Assembly: GCF_002209565.1 (NCBI RefSeq)
Contig: NZ_NJIH01000004.1
Coordinates: 186,001-250,000 of the forward strand
Direction of reading: 5' to 3'
Source of the DNA: Candidimonas nitroreducens
GTDB lineage: Bacteria; Pseudomonadota; Gammaproteobacteria; Burkholderiales; Burkholderiaceae_B
DNA length: 64,000 nt
This document shows, piece by piece, positions 9,484 to 19,194 of the stretch. Under the pieces are notes generated by a model that searched no databases, was not told the DNA's origin, and was given only the letters and a program-made list of their open reading frames with translations. Both the position numbers and the translations under genes were made by a program. Each line of letters begins with the position of its first letter. Positions within the stretch are counted from its first letter, which is position 1.

Positions 9484-9954
9484 TTATTCGTGTTCGCGGT
9501 TGCCGGCGTACGGCGTGGGCGCCACGCCCGGTTCGGGGTCGGGATGCTTGCCGGCATGCTCGATGGCGTAGGCGAAATAGCGCCCGTTGTCGGCCGCGAA
9601 TTCCACCGTGTCGGCGCACACGCTTTCGATGGCGGCGGCATCGGCGGCCAGCGCCGGATCGCCCGAATGCAGCTTGTGCAGCCACAGCACCATGCCCACC
9701 TTCTGATCCTGCAGCGTGTCGCACAGACAATCGGACAGCGCATCCAGGTTGCTGCCGAAATATTCGGGGAAGTCGACGGCCTTGGCGATGGCCCGCAACA
9801 CGGCCGAACAGCTGCGCGCGCGGTCGCAGTCGACGAAGAACAGCGTCATCCCCAAAGCCTGGGCCGCCTCTGCCGCCTCTTGCCGGCCGATGGAGGAGAT
9901 GTCGAGCAAACCACCTTTTTGCAGACTCTTCTGCAGCGACTGTGCCTGGGCCAT
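9484..9954 (-). CDS. Barstar-family (barnase inhibitor-like) protein
   Basis: A 156-aa protein whose centre matches the barstar fold: SCSAVLRAIAKAVDFPEYFG followed by SNLDALSDCLCD. The YFGxNLDAxxDCL pattern carries the helix and acidic Asp that in barstar plug the RNase active site. The C-terminal 40 residues are a non-barstar tail. The start MAQAQSLQKSLQ at 9954 is preferred over an upstream ATG at 9978. No barnase-like RNase gene is adjacent. Housekeeping orphan barstars are frequent in Burkholderiales and their target is usually unknown. Convergent with rsmE. Confidence 0.75.
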   Translation of the reverse strand: MAQAQSLQKSLQKGGLLDISSIGRQEAAEAAQALGMTLFFVDCDRARSCSAVLRAIAKAVDFPEYFGSNLDALSDCLCDTLQDQKVGMVLWLHKLHSGDPALAADAAAIESVCADTVEFAADNGRYFAYAIEHAGKHPDPEPGVAPTPYAGNREHE

Positions 9955-10000
9955 GTCAGCCTCCGCAGGGCCGCCCAAAGGAGGCTGAAGCCCCCTTGGG

Positions 10001-10082
10001 TGATGAGTTCGGACATAGCACAGTCCCTGCGGACTGCGCTATGCCTGACGAATCCAAGCGGCCTACGAGCCGCGCGGTGGGC
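10001..10082 (+). repeat. Dispersed hairpin element, copy A
   Basis: About 80 bp starting GATGAG. A stem-loop follows with arms CATAGCACAGTCC and GGACTGCGCTATG around CTGC, then a conserved tail CGAATCCAAGCGGC and a GCCGCGCGG end. It is the most divergent of three copies in the window (others near 16.2 and 22.3 kb). It lies between the patatin stop and the barstar-like start. Confidence 0.85.
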
Positions 10083-10106
10083 CGTGAGCGTGGGGGTCGT
10101 TCCATA

Positions 10107-11387
10107 TCAGGGCTCCTTGAAAAACGCCTGCACTTCCTCTACGCGGCTCATGCTGTCGTTGCGTCCGAGGCGGATCAACTCTTTCGTATAACCCGACTCG
10201 AACAACAGATACGAAACCAAAGCTCCGCCCGCCGACAAACTGGAACCGGACGATACGCCCAGCACCCTGAACAGGCTGCGGGCCGCGCGCGGCATCTGTT
10301 CCAGGTGCCGCATGGCGATTTCGTCCAGCGACCGGCTTGGCGTAATAGACAAAGACCTAACCGGGCGCAGCGACTGGCTTTTTAATACATCCGGGGCCAC
10401 TTGCGCAAGCAGTTCATTGATGCGTTCCATACGTTCCACATCCATGGCCAGGCTGTCCAGAAAAATATTCGACAATACATGGCCGCCGATCTGCGCCAAA
10501 GTAGGATACAGCGGATCTTCGCGGCGCTGTTCAGGGTACGTGTCGTCTTCGTGCCCGGTGCCTATTACGAAGATGCGATCCGCTCCCATATGGATCGCCG
10601 GGCTCAAGGGCGCGAGCTGCCGCATGGAGCCGTCGCCGCACCATTCAGTCTGCCCGTGCGGGGAGTCGGCCTGCAGCAGCGCCTTGGCCATGGGCGCATC
10701 GGGCCGCGGGCGCAGGGAAATGGCCTGCGCCGGAAACACGAAGGGAATGGACGTGGAGGCCATCAGGTGCTCGATGCCGATGTGGCTCGGTACCGCACGG
10801 CGCAAAGGCCGGGTCCAGGGCTGGATGCTCAGGTGCGACTCGTAGAAGGTAATGTGCTCGCCGCTGGTGTAGCCGGTGGCGGTGATCGCCAGCGCGTCGA
10901 GAAAGCCATTGTTCAGATTGCGCCGCAGCCGCGGAAAATCGAGCACGGATCCCAGCAGCTCGGCCAGTGGCTGATTGTCCAGCAGGGCGCGCGGACTGCT
11001 GCGCTGCGGCTCGGGCCGCAGCCAGCCCAGGCTGAGCATGCCCAGCCAGCGCAGTCCGCTGCGAAACAAGCCCGCGCTGTCGCTGCGGTACACCATGTCG
11101 GTGCGCAAGGTTTCCCAGAGCCGGCGCGTGTGCGCCATGGCCTCGCGCGGCGCGTCGGCCTTGCAGGCCAGCGCGGCCGCATTGATGGCGCCGGCCGAAG
11201 AGCCGCAGATGATGCGAAAAGGATTGAGGAAATCCGGCCGCCGTTTGGGGTCGAGGATATCGAGCACGCCACAGAGCACCCCGACCTGGTAGGCGGCGCG
11301 GGCGCCGCCCCCGGTCAGTACCAGCCCCGTATGGAGGCTGGACGGGAGGGAGGGCGCCGGGCCCGTGCTACCTGGGTGTATTGGCAT
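10107..11387 (-). CDS. Patatin-like phospholipase
   Basis: A 426-aa predicted serine acyl hydrolase with a Ser-Asp dyad. The oxyanion-hole motif is GLVLTGGGARAAYQVGVL near residue 25. The nucleophile elbow ICGSSAGAINAAAL places Ser at about residue 64. The partner Asp lies in EWCGDGSMRQLAPLSPA near residue 250, a D-G-(A/S) box. There is no signal peptide or N-terminal membrane segment, so a cytoplasmic or inner-face phospholipase or lysophospholipase is likely. The C-terminal 120 residues are family-specific. The start codon overlaps the end of maeB by 20 nt, which suggests translational coupling. Confidence 0.9.
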   Translation of the reverse strand: MPIHPGSTGPAPSLPSSLHTGLVLTGGGARAAYQVGVLCGVLDILDPKRRPDFLNPFRIICGSSAGAINAAALACKADAPREAMAHTRRLWETLRTDMVYRSDSAGLFRSGLRWLGMLSLGWLRPEPQRSSPRALLDNQPLAELLGSVLDFPRLRRNLNNGFLDALAITATGYTSGEHITFYESHLSIQPWTRPLRRAVPSHIGIEHLMASTSIPFVFPAQAISLRPRPDAPMAKALLQADSPHGQTEWCGDGSMRQLAPLSPAIHMGADRIFVIGTGHEDDTYPEQRREDPLYPTLAQIGGHVLSNIFLDSLAMDVERMERINELLAQVAPDVLKSQSLRPVRSLSITPSRSLDEIAMRHLEQMPRAARSLFRVLGVSSGSSLSAGGALVSYLLFESGYTKELIRLGRNDSMSRVEEVQAFFKEP

Positions 11388-13656
11388 CGACCACAGTCAG
11401 CGCCGTCATGTTGATGATGCGGCGCACAGTAGAGCTGGACGTGAGGATATGCACCGGCGCATTGGCCCCCAGCAGGAACGGGCCCACGGCGACATTGCCG
11501 CCGGCGGTGGTCTTGAGCAGGTTGTAGGCGATATTGCCCGAATCGACGTTGGGGCACACCAGCAGGTTGGCATCGCCCTTGAGCGTGGTCGAAGGCAGGA
11601 TGCGCAGCCGCAAGGCCTCGTTGAGCGCGCAATCGCCGTGCATTTCGCCGTCGATTTCGAGTTCCGGGGCCTGGGCCCGGATCAGTTCCAGGGCCTGGCG
11701 CATCTTGGCGCCCGAGGCTGAGCTGCCCGAGCCGAAATTGGAGCGCGACAGCAGCGCCACCTTGGGCTCGACATTCAGGCGCCGCATCTCGGCGGCGGCG
11801 GCCAGCGTGATCTCGGCAAGCTGCTCGGCGCTGGGATCATCGTTGACGTGCGTGTCGACCAGCGCCACGGTGCGCTCGGCCAGCAGCAGGATATTCATGG
11901 CGGCATAGGTGCGCGCGCCGCTGCTGTGGCCTATGACCTGGTCGATGAACTGCAGGTGATTGGCATAAGTGCCGACCGTGCCGCAGATCATGCCGTCGGC
12001 ATCGCCCATGTGCACCATCATGGCGCCGATCAGGGTGAGCCGGCGGCGCATCTCGACGCGCGCCATTTCTTTGCTGATGCCGCGGCGGCACATCAGTTCC
12101 CAGTAGGTGGTCCAGTAACGGTGGAAGCGCTCGTCGTAGTCGGGATTGGTGACCTCGACGTCGGTGCCCAGCTGCAGCCGCAGGCCGAACTTTTCGATGC
12201 GCGCCTGCAGCACCGCCGGCCGGCCCACCAGTATGGGCCGTGCGAGTTTTTCGTCGACCACCACCTGCACCGCCCGCAGCACGCGCTCTTCCTCGCCCTC
12301 GGCGAACACGATGCGGGCCTTGCCGCCATCGCGCACCAGGCCCTTGGCAATAGAGAACAGCGGCTTCATGAACGAGCCCGAGCGATACACGAACTGCTGC
12401 AGCTGCTGCGTATAAGCGTCGAGATCGTCGATGGGCCGGGTGGCCACGCCGTCTTCCATGGCGGCGCGCGCCACCGCGGGGGCGATGCGCACGATCAGGC
12501 GCGGATCGAAGGGTTTGGGGATCAGGTATTCGGGCCCGAAGCACACGCCGTAGGTGCCGTACGCGGCGGCCACCACCTCGTTCTGCTCTTCCTGGGCCAG
12601 TTTGTAGATGGCTTGCACGGCGGCCTTTTCCATGCCGCGCGTGATGGTGGTTGCGCCCACGTCCAGCGCGCCGCGGAAAATATACGGGAAGCATAAGACG
12701 TTGTTGACCTGGTTCGGATAGTCGGAGCGGCCGGTGGCCATGACCACGTCGTCACGCACCGAGCGGGCGACCTCGGGCAGAATTTCAGGGGTGGGATTGG
12801 CCAGCGCCAGGATCAGCGGCCGCGCCGCCATCTTCGCCACCATTTCCGGCTTGAGCACGCCGCCGGCCGACAGCCCCAGGAATACGTCGGCGCCCTCGAT
12901 GATTTCACCCAGCGTGCGGGCCTCGGTGTCTTGCGCGTAGCGCTCTTTTTCGGGATCCATGAGCGCCTTGCGGCCCTTGTAGACCACGCCCTCGATGTCG
13001 CTGACCCAGATATTGGCCAGCGGCAGGCCCAGGTCGACCATCAGGTCGAGACAGGCCAGCGCCGCGGCGCCGGCGCCCGAAACCACCACCTTGACCTGGT
13101 CGATGGGCTTGCCGACGACCTCGAGCCCGCCGCTGAAGGCGGCCGACACGCAGATGGCGGTACCGTGCTGGTCGTCGTGGAAGACCGGAATCTTCATGCG
13201 CTCGCGCAGCTTGCGCTCGACCGTGAAGCATTCGGGCGCCTTGATGTCTTCCAGGTTGATGCCGCCGAAGGTAGGCTCCAGGCCGGCGATGATGTCCACC
13301 AGCTTATCGGGGTCGGTTTCGTTGATCTCGATGTCGAACACGTCGATGTCGGCGAACTTCTTGAACAGCACCGCCTTGCCTTCCATGACGGGCTTGGAGG
13401 CCAGCGCGCCAATATTGCCCAGGCCCAGCACCGCCGTGCCGTTGGTGATGACCCCGACCAGATTGCCGCGCGCGGTGTAGCGATAGGCATTGACCGGATC
13501 GGTGACGATCTCTTCGCAGGCCGCGGCTACCCCGGGGGTATACGCCAGAGCCAGATCGCGCTGGTTCGAGAGCTGCTTGGTCGGGGTGACCGCGACCTTG
13601 CCGGGGCGCCCGTGAGTGTGATAGGCGAGGGCTGCGGTGCGAATATTGTCGTCCAT
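11368..13656 (-). CDS. maeB: NADP-dependent malic enzyme with C-terminal phosphotransacetylase-like domain
   Basis: A 762-aa protein that oxidatively decarboxylates malate to pyruvate with NADP+. The N-terminal malic domain shows [25 protein letters not shown] and FHDDQHGTA (metal and substrate site). A Rossmann domain follows with [12 protein letters not shown]. From about residue 430 a phosphotransacetylase-like domain ([24 protein letters not shown]) follows; in MaeB it is regulatory, binding acetyl-CoA, rather than catalytic. The start [13 protein letters not shown] at 13656 gives the family length. The patatin gene overlaps its 3' end. Confidence 0.95.
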   Translation of the reverse strand: MDDNIRTAALAYHTHGRPGKVAVTPTKQLSNQRDLALAYTPGVAAACEEIVTDPVNAYRYTARGNLVGVITNGTAVLGLGNIGALASKPVMEGKAVLFKKFADIDVFDIEINETDPDKLVDIIAGLEPTFGGINLEDIKAPECFTVERKLRERMKIPVFHDDQHGTAICVSAAFSGGLEVVGKPIDQVKVVVSGAGAAALACLDLMVDLGLPLANIWVSDIEGVVYKGRKALMDPEKERYAQDTEARTLGEIIEGADVFLGLSAGGVLKPEMVAKMAARPLILALANPTPEILPEVARSVRDDVVMATGRSDYPNQVNNVLCFPYIFRGALDVGATTITRGMEKAAVQAIYKLAQEEQNEVVAAAYGTYGVCFGPEYLIPKPFDPRLIVRIAPAVARAAMEDGVATRPIDDLDAYTQQLQQFVYRSGSFMKPLFSIAKGLVRDGGKARIVFAEGEEERVLRAVQVVVDEKLARPILVGRPAVLQARIEKFGLRLQLGTDVEVTNPDYDERFHRYWTTYWELMCRRGISKEMARVEMRRRLTLIGAMMVHMGDADGMICGTVGTYANHLQFIDQVIGHSSGARTYAAMNILLLAERTVALVDTHVNDDPSAEQLAEITLAAAAEMRRLNVEPKVALLSRSNFGSGSSASGAKMRQALELIRAQAPELEIDGEMHGDCALNEALRLRILPSTTLKGDANLLVCPNVDSGNIAYNLLKTTAGGNVAVGPFLLGANAPVHILTSSSTVRRIINMTALTVVDANTPR

Positions 13657-13878
13657 GATGATTCTTGACCGGGGTAGATATAGAGAGACGCTCATTCTAG
13701 CCCTTGCCACAGATTATTTGCAGGGAGGCCGAGCCGGATCGCCCGCCCCGGACGCGGGCGGCTGCTGATTGGCGCCGCGGCGGCGGCACATGGCGCCGGC
13801 CGGCCGCTCACTCCATACCTGAATCAATCATGAACGCGCAAGCGAAGCTGGCTACGCACGATTAATTTAGAAAGGGAA

Positions 13879-14805
13879 TCAAATATCCTGGCCGGTATAA
13901 GGAAACAGATCGGACGGATCGAACAGTGTCTTGACGCGCGCATCGAGGTCGGCCGCGAAAAACCAGGCCTCGTCTTCGGAGCTGTCGTGATGCGTGGAAA
14001 AATCGGGGCGGCCGGTATCGGGGCGCGGCGCCATGCGGCGCTCGTTGAGCACCACCCATTCGACCCAGCACAGCGCGCCGCCCTGCCCCAGCACCAGGTG
14101 CGACAGGTTGATGGTGTGCCCTTCGGCGGGCAGCAAGGCATCGAGGCGATAGCGCGCGGGCCAGGGGCCCAGACGCCGGCAGGCCTGGGCCTCGGTGCGC
14201 GCCGACAATTCGAACAGGCTGGACACCAGTTGCTGCGCGCTGAGATTGGGCAAGGCCTGATTGCTGTCGGTGCCGAAGGGGCCGAGCGTCATGGTGGAGC
14301 CGTCGGCCAGCATGACGGCAGCATGATCCAGGCCGGACATGTGGGTCTGGCCGCCGTCCCAGTCGCACAGTGTGCGATCGGCCAGCCACGCCGCCACGGT
14401 CAGGTACGAGGGCCAATCGGCAAACTGGCGAAAACCGGCCTCTTCCAGATCGCCCAGCAGGCAGCCGGGCTGCACGAACCATTGGCTGCCGCCCTCTTTC
14501 AGGCGGCGGCAGGCAGCCATCTCGCGCCCGGGCTCGACCCACAGCACCGACTGGCCCAGCGGCTGCGACCCTTGCGGCACCCCGCCCAGGGTCAGCAGCA
14601 CGCCGTATTCGGCGCAAAGCGTACGGGCATGATGCACGTCGGCCGGCTCGGCCGGCACCAGCCGGGCGCTGCCCACCCCCTGTTCCGCGCCATAGTCGAA
14701 AAAGGTGCCGACGATGCTGCGGCGCATGCGCTGGCAGAAATTGTCCCATGGATCCCTGGAAGGGCGGCGGCCCATCAGGAATGAACGGCGCGAAGGTGAC
14801 GGCAT
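13879..14805 (-). CDS. FAD-linked oxidase-like protein with Tat-like N-terminus
   Basis: A 308-aa protein. Residues 35-200 follow the layout of an FAD-binding type-4 (PCMH) domain: a strand-helix unit ARLVPAEPADVHHARTLCAE, a glycine turn LGGVPQGSQ, VQPGCLLGDLEEAGF and VMLADGSTMTLGPFGTDSNQ. The N-terminus reads MPSPSRRSFLMGRRP. It has the twin-arginine pattern S-R-R-S-F-L-M, but no long hydrophobic stretch follows, so Tat export is doubtful. The usual C-terminal substrate domain of lactate/glycolate oxidases is short. I cannot name a substrate. Start at the second in-frame ATG; an alternative lies at 14838. Divergent from the aminotransferase gene. Confidence 0.5.
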   Translation of the reverse strand: MPSPSRRSFLMGRRPSRDPWDNFCQRMRRSIVGTFFDYGAEQGVGSARLVPAEPADVHHARTLCAEYGVLLTLGGVPQGSQPLGQSVLWVEPGREMAACRRLKEGGSQWFVQPGCLLGDLEEAGFRQFADWPSYLTVAAWLADRTLCDWDGGQTHMSGLDHAAVMLADGSTMTLGPFGTDSNQALPNLSAQQLVSSLFELSARTEAQACRRLGPWPARYRLDALLPAEGHTINLSHLVLGQGGALCWVEWVVLNERRMAPRPDTGRPDFSTHHDSSEDEAWFFAADLDARVKTLFDPSDLFPYTGQDI

Positions 14806-14979
14806 GTACGGCGATTCCCGGTGAAGATTTCCGATCAATATATCTGCAGGCGCCGCGGCCGGGGCTGCGCCGGCAGCGCGGCCTGCGCAGCCGCCGCCCG
14901 CCCACGCGGCAGCGGCCCGCGCCGCAACGCTCTACAATTCTTCTCTTGTCCCACTCTGCCCACCCGGAAAGCCAGTCTC

Positions 14980-16137
14980 ATGCCCGCCCTTGCCAAGCGC
15001 ACCGAACAAGTGATGCCATTCTACGCTGTAGAGCTGTTCAAACAGGCCAATGCGCTCAACGCCCAAGGCCGCGACGTCATCAGCCTGGGCATAGGCGAAC
15101 CCGACTTCACCGCGCCGGCGCAGGTGCTGGAAACCCTGGATCGCGCCGCGCGCGCCGGGCTAAGCGGCTACACCCCGCCGGCCGGCATCGCGCCGCTGCG
15201 CGACGCCATTGCGCATTATTATTCCCAACAATTCGGCGCCACGGTCGACCCGCACCGGGTGGTCGTGACTTCCGGCGCCTCGGGCGCACTGCTGCTGCTC
15301 AGCATGGCGCTGATCAATCCGGGCGACGAGATCCTGATGCCCGACCCCTCGTACCCCGCCAACCAGAATTTCATCACCGGCGCCGGCGGCATTCCGCGCC
15401 TGATACCCTGCGGCGCGCAGCAGCGCTTCCAGCTAAGCGCCGCCGACGTCCGCAAGCACTGGGGGCCGGCCACGCGCGGCGTGCTGATCGCCTCGCCCAG
15501 CAACCCCACGGGCACCACCATCGCCCGAGCCGACCTGCAGGCGCTGATTACCGAGGTGCGCCAGCGCGGCGGCTTCGTCATCATGGACGAAATCTATCTG
15601 GGCCTGTACTACGAGCAGGCGCCGCAAAGCGCCCTCACCCTCGACGAGGACGTGATCATCGTCAATAGTTTTTCCAAGTACTTCCACATGACGGGCTGGC
15701 GCCTGGGCTGGCTGATCGCGCCCGCGTCCATGGTTCCGGCGGTGGAAAAACTCGCGGCCAGCCTGGCGATCTGCGCGCCCTCGCTGGCTCAGCACGCCGC
15801 GCTGGCCTGCTTCGAGCCGGACGTGATGCGCATCTATGAAAACCGGCGGCTGTCGTTCAAGCAGCGCCGCGACTACCTGCTGCCTGAATTCGAGCGGCTC
15901 GGGCTGCACGTGCCGGTGGTGCCCGACGGCGCCTTCTATATTTATGCCGACATCAGTGCGCACAGCCAGGACAGCGACGACTTCTCGCACCGCCTGCTGC
16001 ACGAGGCCGGCGTGGCCGCCGTACCCGGCCGCGACTTCGGTGCGGCCTGGGCACGCCAGACCATGCGCTTCTCGTACGCTACCGGGCTGGATCGCCTGCA
16101 GGAAGCCATAGCCCGCATCGAGCGCTTCCTGGAATAA
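14980..16137 (+). CDS. Class I/II PLP-dependent aminotransferase
   Basis: A 385-aa fold-type I aminotransferase of the aspartate-aminotransferase superfamily. Visible: VISLGIGEPDFTAP near residue 30, GYTPPAGIAPLRDAIA, SPSNPTGT (the N-P-x-G substrate contact), the catalytic lysine in NSFSKYFHMTGWRLGW near residue 233, and a C-terminal Arg in TMRFSYA that binds the alpha-carboxylate. The sequence resembles the AlaA/aromatic subgroup, but substrate specificity cannot be decided from motifs. The start at 14980 fits family N-termini (AKRTEQVMPFYAVEL); upstream in-frame sequence to 14821 is probably untranslated. Confidence 0.9.
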   Translation: MPALAKRTEQVMPFYAVELFKQANALNAQGRDVISLGIGEPDFTAPAQVLETLDRAARAGLSGYTPPAGIAPLRDAIAHYYSQQFGATVDPHRVVVTSGASGALLLLSMALINPGDEILMPDPSYPANQNFITGAGGIPRLIPCGAQQRFQLSAADVRKHWGPATRGVLIASPSNPTGTTIARADLQALITEVRQRGGFVIMDEIYLGLYYEQAPQSALTLDEDVIIVNSFSKYFHMTGWRLGWLIAPASMVPAVEKLAASLAICAPSLAQHAALACFEPDVMRIYENRRLSFKQRRDYLLPEFERLGLHVPVVPDGAFYIYADISAHSQDSDDFSHRLLHEAGVAAVPGRDFGAAWARQTMRFSYATGLDRLQEAIARIERFLE

Positions 16138-16175
16138 GCCCGGGCGCGGCACGCCCCCTGCGCACGGAGCTGCGC

Positions 16176-16290
16176 CAGAGAGCCCAAGCGGCATGCAGAC
16201 CGCGAGATGGATGAGCCCGGACACATCGCAGCCCCTGCGGACTGCGGTGTGTCTGGCGAATCCGGGCAACATGTAAGCTGCGAGGTGGAC
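16176..16290 (+). repeat. Dispersed hairpin element, copy B, with an extra half-copy
   Basis: The full copy runs from GATGAG at about 16210. It has arms GACACATCGCAG and CTGCGGTGTGTC around CCCCTGCGGA, then CGAATCC and a GCTGCGAGGTGG tail. Just before it, 16179-16209 repeats only the tail module (CCAAGCGGCATGCAGACCGC), as if a second copy had lost its hairpin. It lies between the convergent aminotransferase and lytic transglycosylase genes, where it may also end transcripts. Confidence 0.9.
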
Positions 16291-16297
16291 AAGCCGC

Positions 16298-17287
16298 TCA
16301 CTTTTGTATCGGTATCCCCGACGCCAGGGCGATGCGGCGCTGTTCGGCCAGCACCCGCGCGCCGTAGCCGCCGTCATTGGCTCCGGACGCGCCCACGTAG
16401 CACGCCAGCCCACCCTGCACCGAACCGCGCCGCTTGATGCAGTCCTTCAAGATCTGCGAACCCACGCGGATATTGGCGATGGGGTTGAGCGCCGCGGCCA
16501 GGCCGCCGCCAAAATGCGCGAACTTGTCTTTATGCACATTGGTCATGACCTGCATCAAGCCCTGTGCGCCGACATGGCTTTCGGCCAAGGGGTTGTAGCG
16601 GGACTCGATGGCAATCACCGCCAGCAGCAATTGCGGATCCAGATGCTGCTCGCTACCCACTGTGAACGCGGTCTTGATCAACACCCCGGCCGCGTTGTAG
16701 GCAATCTGGTATTTGCGCGCGATATAGCTGCGCAGCGCTTCGGCCTGCGCCTTGCTCACATGGGGTATGGACAGGCGGCCCTGGGCGGCCACGCCCAGCG
16801 CCCGCAGGAAATAGCTGGGCGACGCCAGCTCCGCCTTCGCGATATTGCTCTCGGACTGCACCGCCGCACCGGCCTGGAGCTCGGGCGTCGCCACGGCGGC
16901 GCCCCCCGCAACCAGGGTGACCGCGGCGTTTGCGCCGCTCGCAGTCCGCGCGTCTCCCGCGGCGCTGGCGGTATCGGCAGCCGTCGCGCCGGCCTGGGCC
17001 TCGTCCACGGCGAACTCGGGGCCGAGATCGGTGTCCATGGTATTGGCCAGTACGGCATCGCTTGCCTGGGCATACGAAGCATAAGACGTCGCAGAGGCTC
17101 CACCCTGCATCACATCGGGACGCAGGGTGGCCATCAGCGCGTCGTGCATATTGCGCGACTGGAGCCGCAAGGAAGGCACGGTCAGGCTCAAGCCCATAGT
17201 CACCAGCACCGCAATGCCCAGATAGATGGAGGCGACGTGCAGGCATTCCCCGCCCTGGTTGACCAGGCCGCGGAACGTACGGCTCAT
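16298..17287 (-). CDS. Lytic murein transglycosylase, SLT domain
   Basis: A 329-aa protein from the MSRTFRGLVNQGG start. An N-terminal hydrophobic segment (VASIYLGIAVLVTMGLSLTV) anchors or exports it. A low-complexity Ala/Gly linker follows (about residues 50-150), then a goose-lysozyme-like SLT domain from about residue 210. The catalytic Glu is in LLLAVIAIESRYNPLAESHV, followed by GAQGLMQVM and the Asn/Tyr-rich LACYVGASGANDGGYG. It cleaves peptidoglycan glycan strands. The same frame stays open upstream to an ATG at 17554 because the 78-bp repeat there keeps frame. That longer form would add three copies of a 26-residue Pro/Gly/Lys-rich unit; I consider it unlikely but not excluded. Confidence 0.85.
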   Translation of the reverse strand: MSRTFRGLVNQGGECLHVASIYLGIAVLVTMGLSLTVPSLRLQSRNMHDALMATLRPDVMQGGASATSYASYAQASDAVLANTMDTDLGPEFAVDEAQAGATAADTASAAGDARTASGANAAVTLVAGGAAVATPELQAGAAVQSESNIAKAELASPSYFLRALGVAAQGRLSIPHVSKAQAEALRSYIARKYQIAYNAAGVLIKTAFTVGSEQHLDPQLLLAVIAIESRYNPLAESHVGAQGLMQVMTNVHKDKFAHFGGGLAAALNPIANIRVGSQILKDCIKRRGSVQGGLACYVGASGANDGGYGARVLAEQRRIALASGIPIQK

Positions 17288-17294
17288 GAACGTC

Positions 17295-17528
17295 AAGCCC
17301 CACGCAGGGCCTTCGGCTTGCTGCCCCCCGGGGGGGCGCTTTTTTCCTTGGGGCGGCCCGGCGGAGAAAGGAGGCCCCCACGCTGCGCCTTCGGCTTGCT
17401 GCCCCCTCGGGGGGCGCTTTTTTCCTTGGGGCGGCCCGGCGGAGAAAGGAGGCCCCCACGCTGCGCCTTCGGCTTGCTGCCCCCTCGGGGGGCGCTTTTT
17501 TCCTTGGGGCGGCCCGGCGGAAAAAGGA
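17295..17528. repeat. Three tandem copies of a 78-bp terminator-like repeat
   Basis: Units begin near 17295, 17373 and 17451 with a 78-bp period; the second and third are nearly identical. Each contains CCTTCGGCTTGCTGC, a hairpin GCCCCCTCGGGGGGC followed by a run of six T on the plus strand, then CCTTGGGGCGGCCCGGCGGA. Each unit therefore looks like an intrinsic terminator reading rightward. The array fills the gap between the divergent transglycosylase and ubiD genes. I recall related sequences as dispersed repeats in Burkholderiales genomes, but could not check this. Confidence 0.9.
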
Positions 17529-17639
17529 GGATTCTTCTCAGAAGACTCGGTCATTCTCCCGGTATCCGTGAAAAAGAAGACAGGCCGATGTTAACCTTAG
17601 TCCTGTTTCGCAAATGTAACGAAATCGATGGGATTTTCC

Positions 17640-19184
17640 GTGAAATACCGTGACCTCAGGGACTTCATGGCGCAGCTCGAGGGTGCCGGGGAACTCCGGC
17701 GCATCGCCGTGCCGGTGTCCACCGACCTCGAAATGACCGAGATCGGCGACCGTGTGCTGCGCGCCGGCGGCCCGGCGCTGCTGTTCGAGCGCGCCGTGCA
17801 CGCGGGCGCGCCCGCGGCCATGCCGGTGCTGACCAATCTGTTCGGCACGCCGGCGCGCGTGGCCCGCGGCATGGGCGCCGACGATGTCGGTGCGCTGCGC
17901 GAGACCGGCGAGCTGCTGGCGGCGCTGCGCGAGCCCGAACCGCCGCGCGGGCTGCGCGACGCCCTGGCCAAGGTGTCCATGCTGAAGGCCGCGCTCTGGG
18001 ACATGAGCCCCAAAACCGTCAAGGGCCCGGCCTGCCAGGAAATCGTGCTGGAAGGCACGGACGTGGATCTGAACCGGATCCCGCTGCAGCGCTGCTGGCC
18101 CGGCGACGCCGCCCCGCTGCTGACCTGGGGCCTGGTGATCACCCGCGGCCCGCGGGCGCGCCGCCAGAATCTCGGCATCTACCGTCAGCAGATCATTGGC
18201 CGCAACAAGCTCATCATGCGCTGGCTGTCGCACCGCGGCGGCGCGCTCGACTTCCGCGACCACGCGCTGGCGCATCCGGGCGCGCCCTTCCCGGTGGCCG
18301 TGGCGCTGGGCGCCGACCCGGCCACCACGCTGGGGGCGGTGACCCCGGTGCCCGACAGCCTGTCGGAATACCAGTTCGCCGGCCTGCTGCGCGGCAGCCG
18401 CACTGAAGTCGCCGAGGCGCTGGGCAGCAGCTTGTCGGTGCCGGCGCGCGCCGAAATCGTGCTCGAGGGCCATCTGCTGCCCGCCGGCGACCCGCGCGCC
18501 CGGCCGCTGGAAGTACCCGAAGGCGCGCCGGGGCCGGCCGACCGCAGCTACGAGATGGCGCTGGAAGGGCCCTATGGCGACCACACCGGCTATTACAACG
18601 AACAGGACTGGTTCCCGGTCTTCACCGTCGAACGCATCACCATGCGGCGCGACCCCATTTATCACAGCACCTACACCGGCAAGCCTCCCGACGAGCCCGC
18701 GGTGCTGGGCGTGGCCCTGAACGAGGTATTCGTGCCGCTGCTGCGGCGCCAGCTGCCCGAGATCGTCGATTTCTACCTGCCGCCCGAAGGCTGCAGCTAC
18801 CGGCTGGCGGTGGTGTCCATCCGCAAGCAATATCCGGGGCATGCCAAGCGCGCGATGTTCGGCATCTGGAGCGTGCTGCGCCAGTTCATGTACACCAAAT
18901 TCATCGTGGTGGTCGACGAAGATGTCGACCCGCGCAACTGGCAGGAAGTCGTGTGGGCCATGACCACGCGCATGGATCCGGTGCGCGATACGGTGCTGGT
19001 GGACAACACGCCCATCGACTACCTGGATTTCGCCTCGCCGGTGTCGGGCCTGGGCGGCAAGATGGGCCTGGACGCCACCAACAAGTGGCCCGGGGAAACC
19101 CAGCGCGAATGGGGCCGCCCCATCGTCATGGACGCCAGCGTCAAGGCCCGCGTGGACGCCATGTGGCAAAGCCTGGGGCTATAA
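17640..19184 (+). CDS. ubiD: UbiD family 3-octaprenyl-4-hydroxybenzoate decarboxylase
   Basis: A 514-aa prenylated-FMN-dependent decarboxylase of the ubiquinone pathway. A GTG start at 17640 gives [20 protein letters not shown], which agrees with the typical UbiD N-terminus; TGGGA lies 7-8 nt upstream. An in-frame ATG at 17628 is the alternative. Visible: [10 protein letters not shown], the cofactor/metal region [17 protein letters not shown], and [20 protein letters not shown]. The last holds the catalytic Glu region (E-x-P-x-G-D-x-T-G-Y). The C-terminus has [18 protein letters not shown]. It needs a UbiX flavin prenyltransferase, not present in this window. Confidence 0.95.
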   Translation: MKYRDLRDFMAQLEGAGELRRIAVPVSTDLEMTEIGDRVLRAGGPALLFERAVHAGAPAAMPVLTNLFGTPARVARGMGADDVGALRETGELLAALREPEPPRGLRDALAKVSMLKAALWDMSPKTVKGPACQEIVLEGTDVDLNRIPLQRCWPGDAAPLLTWGLVITRGPRARRQNLGIYRQQIIGRNKLIMRWLSHRGGALDFRDHALAHPGAPFPVAVALGADPATTLGAVTPVPDSLSEYQFAGLLRGSRTEVAEALGSSLSVPARAEIVLEGHLLPAGDPRARPLEVPEGAPGPADRSYEMALEGPYGDHTGYYNEQDWFPVFTVERITMRRDPIYHSTYTGKPPDEPAVLGVALNEVFVPLLRRQLPEIVDFYLPPEGCSYRLAVVSIRKQYPGHAKRAMFGIWSVLRQFMYTKFIVVVDEDVDPRNWQEVVWAMTTRMDPVRDTVLVDNTPIDYLDFASPVSGLGGKMGLDATNKWPGETQREWGRPIVMDASVKARVDAMWQSLGL

Positions 19185-19194
19185 ACGGCGCCTA

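Noticed and set aside
17538-19169. 543-aa open frame antisense to ubiD
   Set aside because: Shadow of ubiD; low-complexity His/Arg/Gln sequence.
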